Source: Ophiothrix spiculata | Taxonomy: Eukaryota; Echinodermata; Ophiuroidea; Amphilepidida; Ophiotrichidae | NCBI GenBank assembly: GCA_000969725.1 | Contig: JXSR01S018651.1 | Reading direction: 5' to 3' (one strand) | DNA: 42,769 bases | Program-made: the position numbers and the translations under genes | Shown: in pieces, positions 13,701 to 25,700 of the stretch | Position numbering within the stretch: position 1 is the stretch's first letter | How the letters are laid out: every line of letters begins with the position of its first letter | The notes under the pieces: generated by a model | Told to the model about the DNA's origin: nothing | Seen by the model: only the letters and a program-made list of their open reading frames with translations | Databases searched by the model: none

Positions 13701-16700
13701 GAATGATCAGATTCATCATCAAGATCAGCACATGCTCTTAATAATGAATTAAGATCACCACCATATAGGTTTTTCTCACCATGAAATATTCCATGTGGTA
13801 AAACTCATGGATAAAATGCCTATCAGTCTCATCTCAGCTCGCAAGTTCATTTGCACTGCAGTGATGTACGCATTTTACTGCAGGGATGAGATGACCTGAT
13901 AGGCATGTGGTTTGTGATGAGAAATAAGAAATCACTGTATATATCACTGTATTTGTTGAAGAAATCGTATTAAGAAGATGTTACAAAGATGGCAGCCATA
14001 AATTTAGTTTTTAAGTGTGTTATTTTTTGAATATATATCAAAATATTACAAAAAGCAGTACTATAATGTAACCATGAACAATTAAGAGGAATAAAAGCAG
14101 GGTTTAAACTGACTTAACAGGCAAGAAAAAAATACCAGCGCTTAAACAGTTGCTACCATTGGAGCCATTTTTGTAACATATTTCAATTTTTGGATTTCTT
14201 GTTCCTAATGTACCTATTTCTATACTATTAGTTATTTCTATATGATAGTGTATAAGCTTAACTCATTCTTACATTTATACTACTTCTACTTATCTCTATA
14301 TAATCAGGTTTGGGAATCTATACTATTTACTATCTCTACTTTATAATTTCTGATTATACCAAGGAATTTAAAAGAGGGGAATCTTGCTCATGTAGCTGCG
14401 TTAATCGTTCATCTGGAATTGCATGGTCAGAAACCAATAAGCCCATTAACCAAGCAGATTGCATAAATGTTTGGTTGGCCTCTCTAAAGTAAAAGCTTCA
14501 AAATTAGCGGGAACTAGATTTTTTGATTAAATTTCTTTTTAATCATGTTCTGTGTGTGGTTCAAATGTAGTCAGGCTGGTTAAATATGACTAGAATTTTG
14601 CTGGTTTTGTAAATTTGAGAGTAGATTTTCAGTGTCTAGAGAAATTTTGTAGCAAGTTAGAGAATATGAAATTTTGAGCATATCCTATGTTCGAGGCGAC
14701 CTAGCAAAAAATTATCAAGGTTACCCTATATATTTTTTCACTTTGTATCCTCATCTAGATCATAATCTCAAAATAAATCCAAGAGTTAAAGCAACCAGTC
14801 GCTTTATAGCCAAGATATCCGCCATGTTCTGGAGGTTGTTTTGCATAGAAATAAAAAGGCAATCTATTTGATGGTGTGTGTTCATAAGGTTAACATGATG
14901 ATCGAACAGTATTGATTCCCCTGTTAAATTCCTTGAATAATATTTATCAAATCTGCTGAATTTATCTATTTTCTGCCATATCTATACTATATCTTTGGGC
15001 TCTTCTACATGTACTCAATCTTCTTCTTACATCTGACCATTTCATGAAGATTATAATCAGGTGTGATGTGTTTGCTGTTACATATGCTTTTTCAAGAATT
15101 ACAATAATAAAATGCTGATTTTTGCTTATGGACAAAAATAACCAATAAACAGATTTAAATAATGCAACTCCAATTCAGTTTTGTTATTAAATTCAGAATT
15201 CAAAAGGTTTTGTGATGCAATGCTATCATGCATCATAATGTTGTAATTTCACTCTCTGTTTCATTCTTTAACGATTAGAATTTAGGAATTATATCTTAGT
15301 TTTGTTCTTTTTAGGTGTATAAGTTTTAGATATTACATTAATTTTCATCCAAACTTTAATCTACCAGGTAGAATTAGATTAGAATAAATCGGGATATGGA
15401 TATACTAGACTAGACTAGAAGTCTTTTTAAGGTGGTTTCAGACGACAGTAAATGTAAAATATACCTGTCCCAAAATGTTCTTTCCATGACAAGCTGGAAT
15501 TTGCACATTGAGAAAAGTTTGTTGTTGTGCGAACTCACACCTGTTTTTTGCATATTCCACCTTTCAGAGTACTTAGCTAAACTGTATCCTAATTTTCATC
15601 TCCAACTTGAGCATTTCCTATAGCAACAGAGTTATTGATTTTTGTAGTATTGCTCTATATCGTTGTCTTAGTGGGATATTTTGACAGTGATAATGCTCAT
15701 GGTATCATTTGGGATTGATTAAACATACTTAATTGTTTTTTGTCAATCTCAAAAATGATGATATCTTTTGAATGAAATTATAGTTATAGTTGAGTTAGAT
15801 AAATAAAATGTTAAGATATTATAGTAGGTTTACAAAAAAGACAAAAATGACCCAGAGATTTATTTGGTTGATTGATTTGGAATATGAAGTTATAGATAAA
15901 TAAAGTAAATGAATTGATTAGATATATTATGATAATATTTACCAAAAAGTTACATTTGACGAGAACGATATTTGATAGATTGATTCTGAATTTTAAATGT
16001 AACCGTAAAAACAATTACCTTACTTTTGCATGTTGCAATAGCTTATTTTATTTTGAGTTTTGATTTAGTTTTTAGTTCAATGTGTTACCCTGCATGCTTC
16101 TTCTATTCTTCCCTGTTAATGCACCACCTAACAGAGTGTCAATCAAAGAGGACCCGTCCACCGAGTCAGAGCGTGCTCAGAAGGAAAGGTATGTTTGCAT
16201 GGTTGCTTGCTTGACTACTTACTTGCTTGTTTGGTTGATAACCTGCTCGCTTCAGATGCATCATTTTGTATGTTCTGTTTCAGGAATGTCAATATTTTGG
16301 TTCATCTCATAATGAAATTTGCATTTAACATCAAATGGAACGTTTATAAAAACAGCATTTCGAGGGTTAATGGGAGCCACAAGGTCGTATTTGCACTGTC
16401 AACAATCCCCAGACCTAAAGGTGCTTGATTTGAGTGATTTATTACACATGTGTATAAGATCATCTGTCTGGAAAGACCCACTGGGTCTTAAAACTTTTGA
16501 TGTAGGGATTGTTGCCTGCGCAAATATGGCCTTGTGGCTGTCAACCCTCGATTTAAAACTAAAGAACAGGTCACACTGACATTTTGATAACTTACAGCAT
16601 TACTTATATACAAATATATACAACAGATGGACAAAAATAACCAATAAACAGATTTAAATAATGCAACTCCAATTCAGTTTTGTTATTAAATTCAGAATTC

Positions 16701-19700
16701 AAAAGGTTTTGTGATGCAATGCTATCATGCATCATAATGTTGTAATTTCACTCTCTGTTTCATTCTTTAACGATTAGAATTTAGGAATTATATCTTAGTT
16801 TTGTTCTTTTTAGGTGTATAAGTTTTAGATATTACATTAATTTTCATCCAAACTTTAATCTACCAGGTAGAATTAGATTAGAATAAATCGGGATATGGAT
16901 ATACTAGACTAGACTAGAAGTCTTTTTAAGGTGGTTTCAGACGACAGTAAATGTAAAATATACCTGTCCCAAAATGTTCTTTCCATGACAAGCTGGAATT
17001 TGCACATTGAGAAAAGTTTGTTGTTGTGCGAACTCACACCTGTTTTTTGCATATTCCACCTTTCAGAGTACTTAGCTAAACTGTATCCTAATTTTCATCT
17101 CCAACTTGAGCATTTCCTATAGCAACAGAGTTATTGATTTTTGTAGTATTGCTCTATATCGTTGTCTTAGTGGGATATTTTGACAGTGATAATGCTCATG
17201 GTATCATTTGGGATTGATTAAACATACTTAATTGTTTTTTGTCAATCTCAAAAATGATGATATCTTTTGAATGAAATTATAGTTATAGTTGAGTTAGATA
17301 AATAAAATGTTAAGATATTATAGTAGGTTTACAAAAAAGACAAAAATGACCCAGAGATTTATTTGGTTGATTGATTTGGAATATGAAGTTATAGATAAAT
17401 AAAGTAAATGAATTGATTAGATATATTATGATAATATTTACCAAAAAGTTACATTTGACGAGAACGATATTTGATAGATTGATTCTGAATTTTAAATGTA
17501 ACCGTAAAAACAATTACCTTACTTTTGCATGTTGCAATAGCTTATTTTATTTTGAGTTTTGATTTAGTTTTTAGTTCAATGTGTTACCCTGCATGCTTCT
17601 TCTATTCTTCCCTGTTAATGCACCACCTAACAGAGTGTCAATCAAAGAGGACCCGTCCACCGAGTCAGAGCGTGCTCAGAAGGAAAGGTATGTTTGCATG
17701 GTTGCTTGCTTGACTACTTACTTGCTTGTTTGGTTGATAACCTGCTCGCTTCAGATGCATCATTTTGTATGTTCTGTTTCAGGAATGTCAATATTTTGGT
17801 TCATCTCATAATGAAATTTGCATTTAACATCAAATGGAACGTTTATAAAAACAGCATTTCGAGGGTTAATGGGAGCCACAAGGTCGTATTTGCACTGTCA
17901 ACAATCCCCAGACCTAAAGGTGCTTGATTTGAGTGATTTATTACACATGTGTATAAGATCATCTGTCTGGAAAGACCCACTGGGTCTTAAAACTTTTGAT
18001 GTAGGGATTGTTGCCTGCGCAAATATGGCCTTGTGGCTGTCAACCCTCGATTTAAAACTAAAGAACAGGTCACACTGACATTTTGATAACTTACAGCATT
18101 ACTTATATACAAATATATACAACAGATTGTGACTTGATTGTCCCAGGTATTCATTGATGGGTATAAAATGTAAATTACCCCGGCTTGTCAAGGAAGCCTA
18201 ATCAAAATTATTCGCAGACATGGTTCAAACTTCTTGTACGTGTTTCTTTGATATTTTCATCACATGACTCATTTTACTGGTAAACTGGTATCACAAGATA
18301 TCATCTGTGGCAACAAACGGCCATCTCAAATCCTGCAAGCTTGTTGCAAGGTATTCAAAATGTAGTGTTCCCTGTCTTTTAGAGTAAATTGATTCAAAGT
18401 CAACAAAAAGTTGCCGTCATTGGATGTTTTAACTGTTATTGCGAAGTAATTATCATATTTTACCTAAAGTCAGCTTTAAGTTCTGTTGTTTGCAGGAGTT
18501 TTTATGTCATTATTATCAATGATTTTTTGAATTTTGTTTGTATGATTATGATTTTTTGACAACACTTTACAAATTCTTTGTACATCGTTTTCATGTGTTT
18601 CATTATGTAAGTCGTCAGCAATGTGATTTATCCGGTATTGGTTTTAACTATCCTTGGGAATAGAAGTAGAAGCTTAGATAAAAAGAAAAGTGCAGATAGG
18701 CAACAAAATTTTTTACACCTGGGGTTTGAGGCTAGTAGTAGTAGTTATGAATTTGCTTGAAAGCTTAATCAGGCCCTGTATTTGTTACCATAATACATGT
18801 TCTGTGCCACAAGTGAGCTTGACATAAAACAATGACTTGTGTCACCAGGCCTGTCTCATGTCCCTTGGGTATCACATATGGATATGACCCTTATAGTAAA
18901 ACAAAAGTTCATTGTCTGTATGGCACGTCACAAGGGAACATGGAGCAAGGGCACATGCCACAAGAGAACAGCCTATGGATACAGGGCTGAAAAAATCACT
19001 GGGTGAATTTCTATGACACATTTTGCTGAAAATAAGATTTCATAACCTAGCCGAATTCTTTAATAGTCAAAGTACAAATTCATTTCTAGGGTATGAGTAT
19101 AGAAAATGTTCTGTTATAAATGTTTTTGGTATTGGTCTGTTATGTGCATCAAAGCCAACGCTTATGCTAGTTGAGCTTGGATTGTCCTACTCCTTGTTTG
19201 ATGATTGGCATGATAGGTTCATCAGTATAACCCCCACCCCTGTCAATGTATTTCATGTGCAAATGTAATGTGTGTCGTTCCCCAAAACACTTCCGTATTT
19301 GACACTCAACGCAAATGCTCGGAGTATGTGCAGAGGGAATGTTCAGCAGTGCAATAGATCAATATCTAAATGCAACAACGCTTGTGCCAACACAAATTGA
19401 GTTGAAAAAAGCTAAACTTTCATATGTTTCTTTGTTTACTGCCACAATCCATTAACGTTTTCAGTATGAATTCAATTGCGATGTCATTTGCTGTACTGTG
19501 AAAATTATCGAAATTCGGTTGAGAAGTTCGGCTTTAAGTGGTTGTATCCTAAAATTTCATTTGAAATGTTATCCTGCTTGGTGGCTAGTTGAATAGACAT
19601 GTGATTTTGTAATCCCTGACTGCACCATTTTATGGGGGAGCAGGGTTTTCACAATGTACAAGTTCACATGAGAAACTTATTCATCATGGATGTGATTTTT

Positions 19701-22700
19701 CAGCATATTTTCCAGATTTCTGGGGTGTTTTCTGAAATTTCCAATTTTTTTTTACCTGATAGTGTCATGATCCGTTTTAATCTTTATGATCAATGGATGA
19801 AATAAAAACAGCGTGAAAGACAAGTGCACCGTACCATGCATGTATAGACAGCTTTGACAGAGTGAAAATATGATAAATGACATAACCAGAAATTTAACCA
19901 CAATGTTGAAAGTTGACAAAAACCTTGTTAGAAATATGAAATCCCCTTTTTCTTAATAATTTTTCAATTGTATGATTAAATTTCAATCATCATGTTGATT
20001 TTTTGCTTTCTTTTCATTCCACATGTTTTTGAATATTGTTCACTTGTTTGAAAATGTGTTATTTTGGTATTTATATTTGAATTTGAATTGATCCAAGCAT
20101 GAACATTGAACTTGAGAAATTGATTAGATTTAATTTGATTACATTTTGTTTTCATCTATAGATGCAAGATTATTAAATATTAAAGTGGGAAATTTACCAT
20201 AATTTTGTGGACCACTGTCACATAAGTGACAGGCAATTGCAGACAAAGTGACACACCAGAAAAATATATCCATGCAAGGTCTTTTTATCCTGCATTGTCC
20301 ATTAAATCTCACGAGTCTCAAGTTAGTGACGATTTGTAGAAATCCATTTAATTCGTACACATGAACAGCACAGAATCTTCAGAAGCTCTTGCTTTTGAAC
20401 TGTGTTGTTTAGCAAAGTTTGTAACAATGTGTTCTTGTTGGTAAAATCAAGAAATTCTTTACATGGATTATTTGATACCTGTCCAGTTCAGACTATGCTA
20501 GCTAGCAAGTAGTGGAACTTGATAGTGTGGTCTATCAAAATGATGGTTAATTTTCCCAATGAAGTGTCATAAATATTAAATCCAAATGTCTATTTTTCTG
20601 TTTGACAGTGGTGCTGTGGAAGAAGTGGAACGAATGGAGATTGAATCCACGACCGGATCTAGTGAGACGTTTGAACGCTCTTTACCCCGTCCAATTCGCC
20701 TTGTATATGCCTTGGGATATGCCATCATATCTCAGTCACAGATTTTCTGCTATTTCTTACTCATCCTGAACAACTTATTGAATGCCAACATTCCATCCAT
20801 CATATTACCGATTTCTGTGTTCTTGTGGGCCATGTTATCAGTGCCTAGACCAACCAGGAGATACTGGGTCTTCATCATAACATATGTCATGGTAAGCATT
20901 CCCTCCATTATATTACCAATTTCTGTGTTCTTGTGGGCGATGTTATCAGTGCCTAGACCAACCAGGAGATACTGGGTCTTCATCATAACATACGTGATGG
21001 TAAGCAGAAAAAAATCATTATTGTAAAGTCTTTTGTGTAAAAATGTGTTTTTGGCACATTTTTACTCCAAATTTACACATTTTTATAAATTTTCAGCCCT
21101 TTTTTCAGTGTTTTTTCCAAAAGTTAAGTGCATTTGCAGCATTTTCTGAAAGTTTCAGTTTTTTTCAGTGATATATACTGGCATCTCTGAGATAAGAGCA
21201 TTAAAGATTTCTAGAGAAAAGTGATAAATGAATCAAATATCACTTCAGTCTGGGTCTAACTGTTGTTAATAGGCCAAACAAAAATCAGTTGGTCAGTGTA
21301 AACATAAATCCAGAGTGTAGGGCCCTATTGTTTGTAAATGCACCCCTCCTAGTATTTTTTGTTAACATTGTCCAAGAAATTTTGTTTTTACCTATAGTTG
21401 ATCCATGTAGTGATTATAAAAGGTCTCTACATGAAAGCTTAATACTTTCAAAATATTAGACAAAAACAAAACAATTTCAATTTTATTGAAAATCCTAATT
21501 CTCACTCTGTGTAATTTCTTTGCAGCTGATTGTCCTGTTCAAGTATTCCTTCCAATTTTCCTTCTATCCCTGGAATTCAAGTACATCCAAGATAGACAAC
21601 ATCGAGAATCCACTATGGTGGCCGCAACTGCTGGGTATGGACCAGAGAGACAACTATGCCGTCATGGACCTGTGTATTCTGATGGCTGTCTTCTTCCATC
21701 GATCAATTCTCAAGGTAAACAGTAATGCTGGTTTGCAGAAGTTTTGGGTCACCATTTAATTAAATGTTGTCTTTGTACTCTGGCACTGAATGGTACTTTG
21801 ACTGAGAACAATTTGCCAGTCTATTGCAACTATTTGCCAGTCTTGCTACTGCTTACTACAATTTGGCGGAAAATGAAAGATGCGCGTAACTCTGTAGTCA
21901 AAGTAATTGTAGCGTTGACAAGAATGCAGAGCTGTGTCACATAGCACTCATGCAGCGTTGTTTTATGCGTGGCACAATCTCCTAACTTAGCCAAATTTTT
22001 AGAGTGCCAATAGTCCTATTTCCTATCTGTACATTTTAATCAAAGTTCAGATATTTTAGCTGATAAGAATCTTTAATATTCTTGATAATGAAAAAAAAAG
22101 ATGTTAGCTTGTTAAATGTTGATCATTGCAAAGGGAAGGACTATAAATGCTTTATCAATTTTGCTCAAGTTTTCCCATTTTCTCCAGCCCAACATAACAC
22201 TGTTATTTGCAATCATATTTTTTCTGTAGAAACACGGTTTATGGGTAGCCAGTCAAGTAGTCCCAGAAATAGAGGGTGAAACTGACAAGCCTGCCATTGA
22301 ATCAGGTACTGAGAAATCTTCTGATGACACAGATGGAAAGAAGAAACCAAAGAAGAAGAAAAAGAAGAAGGACAAGAAAGAAAAGAAAAAGAAGAAAGAT
22401 AAGAAAGGGAAAGAGGAGGAAGAAGAGGAAGGTATGCATTTTTACAAAAAATGATGACTGATTTTACCATTTTTTTAGTGAAAATGTTCCCAAAACAGAA
22501 AATGTTTGCATCAGTTGAGCCTTGTGGACAACATTTTTCAGAATGTATGTCACTGTTGAAGCAGTTTTATTTAGGCATGATGTAGTTTGAAAGATCAATT
22601 TTACAACTTTACCTTTTTTTAACTGACTGGGAGAGCTGCTTCTTTAGCGACATTACACTCTCGTGCTTTTAGCTCTCCCTCACTGCTCAGCAGCCCTTTA

Positions 22701-25700
22701 TTTTATGTTTTTGTTGTTTTATTGTTTAGCCAGATAAATGAAACAACAAATAGGTTATCTGGTGATCTAGATGGTGCTGTCAACAACTCATCGTATCTCC
22801 CTGTACAGAAGCAAAACATTGTTGATTTGTGATAACCCACAGTAGATATTCAGATGAGCTCATCATGTCTGAAGCCATATTCCCTGAAGTGAGTCTGCTT
22901 CCATATATTTATCTTATTCAAGTTTGCATCCTTTCTCTTAATGCCCACAGCTGCAGCAGCTTCTGCTAAAGTGGTGTCATCTGGAGGGGATACTTCTCAA
23001 GACGAAGACCCAGGTCAAGAGGTCAAAGAAGTGCCCCCTGATGATGGTAGCGGTGATAAGGGAAGTCAGACTGGTTCAGAAGAAGCAGAAGAAGAGAAGA
23101 AGTAAGACTCTTGAATTGTGTTATTGATATTCTTAAGATTCCATACTCTGGATCAATCATATTATAGTAACTGATATGATCCACTAACAAATTACTTATC
23201 AATTAACATATATGGCTTATGAAGCTGCTTATAATGTATGTTGCAGATTACCCCAGTTGAATTAAATCATACTTTGCAGTTGGCCCAAAGATGTGACCCA
23301 TCATATCGGAAGGTACCTTAAAGGGTCCGGTCCCAAAATGAAAATTTATTTTTTGGTCTCATCTGATAGATTATATTTTAAGCTTTAAAATGACAATTTG
23401 CTTTTAGTTATTGGATTTTCGATTGCAAAGTTACATCCAAATTGGTAAAAGGCATCAGGCTGATTCAGAAAACTATAGTTCCGAGAAAATCAAGTTTAAA
23501 GTTTCTGTACTGGTAAAACTTGAATGGAGAAAGGATTTTTATCTTGTTTTTTAACAAATTAATCTTATGTTGGAGCCTGATTAATATGATAGAGTACACT
23601 TCAAAGGTAACATTTCTGATGACCTTGGATGTGATTTTTGACTATGCTCAGCTTCAATGGCCCGTATCTCGTAATTTACTATGCCGGTATTAAGGTACCT
23701 TTCGATATGATGGGTCACATATGTTAGAGTGATTGTTGATTTGGCCAGAACTGCTGGCAGTCCAGCGACAAAGGAGTTGAAAGCCATGCTTAAAAGTTTA
23801 ACTTTGCACATGTATATAATGCATGCATTGCACCACTTGTTTTTCTTACTAAGAATATTAAAAATATGACAAGATCTTATAACATAGACATTGAGATTTT
23901 CTCCAAAAAGGTTGTACATATTTTTCCTGCACCATCTTAATTTCATTAAATCATAAAAATATTAATACCCATGTTGCAGAATTTGTGTAAGAAAACTTAC
24001 CTACTAATCACTCAATTACAGTACGTGTTAGAAAAATCACCAATATTGTTTTTGTGTAAGAAACTTTACAGTCCATACTAATAACTAGGACATTTAACAG
24101 CTTATTAGAATCATCAGCTAACAAACCCAGGAAAAGCCGTGGTGCCAGAGTGAAATCATCGCTAGCTAAGAAACGGAAGGTTGTCAAGAGGTTGGTTGCT
24201 ATGGTGATCTCTTCCCTACCTGCCTGCTTGCTTGTTGCTTGATAACAATAGCATGCAGCATGAAAACGAGAAAATACAAAACACAGGATTTCAGTTTTGC
24301 GCTTTGGAACTCCCATGTGATAAAAGAGCCCAGATTCTGAAATTTGCATTGGGTTTCTATGATCAAATCACATATTTCATAGGTAATTATAGGCTCTGTC
24401 AATTTCCACTTCATTTCTTGAAAACTGCTTGTTCATTGGACAGATTAACATCCTATCAAATATCAGATGCAGCAATGTTTGAGGAGGGGGTTGTTAAATA
24501 TTGAGAAATATACTTTTTGTCTTCATATTTGTCATGCTCATTTCAGATAATCATTTATCTTCCCCTGGCTTTTTGCTTGTTTGCCACCAAAAGTTGTTTT
24601 GGATGTGATTTTGTATCATGTAAAATCTCTCTATTATACCTGTTAAGTGCACCTGTACACCTTTATAATTAAAATATTGTAACATCCCGACCTGAAATTT
24701 GCTCACCACATGCAAAATCTCTATTCAGTTCATTTGTGTCCTTTATAATTGAAAAATCAGCAATAATCAGACTTAAATTTGTTTGCTTCCCTTTTCCTTT
24801 CTAAAACTGGTGCAATTTGTTTTATGAGGCATAGGTTAGCACCAGTGCTTGTTTCAGATACTTTTTTCATGGTTCATACTTGCATGATCAGATCTTAATC
24901 TCCATTAGCTTGGTTAAAAGCAATCACATGAAACAAAGGCCCTTGATTTTTGTTTATTTTCCGATTTTGGCATTATTTTATTCCATTTTGATGTGCTAAT
25001 CTACCCCACAAAAGACTATTTAAGCAAAATCCTGTGTATTTGCATCAAAATAGCTGATATTTTATTTTTTCTGGTATACCACCTAAAAATTATTATGTGT
25101 TATGCTATGAAGATGAGTATTTAGTCAAATCACATATTTTGCTTCAGTGATGCGCCTTTTGCTAATCGTATAATAATAAATACTGTATCAGTGGGATGTT
25201 TATATATAGGCGCAAGCGGACATCCAGGTATTTGTTTACATCTGCGACCTTTTTCCAGATTATTGCGGTTAAAACAAGTGTCTACTCACGATGCAACTCT
25301 ATGAAGAAAACATCCGCTCTGGGCAATTCCGATTAATTTTTGCAATTTTGTTGTCGTATGCCTCATCTACCCACTACAACCCTGACAGCAACTCTGAAGC
25401 TACCGTAACACTTTAGCAGCGATTTGCTTTTAATCAGTTGATCATTTAAAAACACCATAAATGATCGCACATTTGAAGTTTAGATTTCCTGTATACTTCT
25501 GATTATTACATTTTAGTAAAATAAACCACATTTCAGAGTTTCATATCTTGGCATATGTCACAATATTCTCACACCAACTTGCACCAATATTTGACAAGTA
25601 AGTTGACATGATTCAAGCATGAATAGCCTTGATTTTTTTCATTGAGACTGTTTGATAACATTGATGTCAATTGTGAATAGTCCGAATTGACCAAGCTGGA

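Larger units (their letters stand above)
15128..18125 (+). repeat. 1499-bp tandem duplication, two copies
   Basis: 15128-16626 and 16627-18125 are direct copies with a period of exactly 1499 bp. No difference was noticed when reading the two side by side. The junction has 2-bp microhomology (AT). Each copy contains the same 54-nt Piezo exon with its acceptor and donor. The near-perfect identity means either a very recent duplication or an assembly artefact (two haplotypes placed in series). Confidence 0.95.

Noticed and set aside
16026-16579. Several 60-86 codon open frames repeated at 17525-18078
   Set aside because: Repeated only because the 1499-bp block is duplicated; only the 54-nt exon has splice and phase support.
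20209-20240. Short inverted stretch GTGGACCACTGTCACATAAG and nearby matches
   Set aside because: Too short and imperfect to support an element.
21486-21759. Extended open frames around Piezo exon E
   Set aside because: The parts outside 21526-21714 are intronic; the exon borders are set by AG/GT and by alignment to Piezo.
22230-22431. Lysine-rich tract as a nuclear localisation signal
   Set aside because: It lies in a channel loop between membrane helices, so composition alone does not support nuclear targeting.
23581-24349. Open frames of 113-121 codons on the - strand
   Set aside because: They overlap a MITE end and Piezo exon H, and their sequence looks like random translation.
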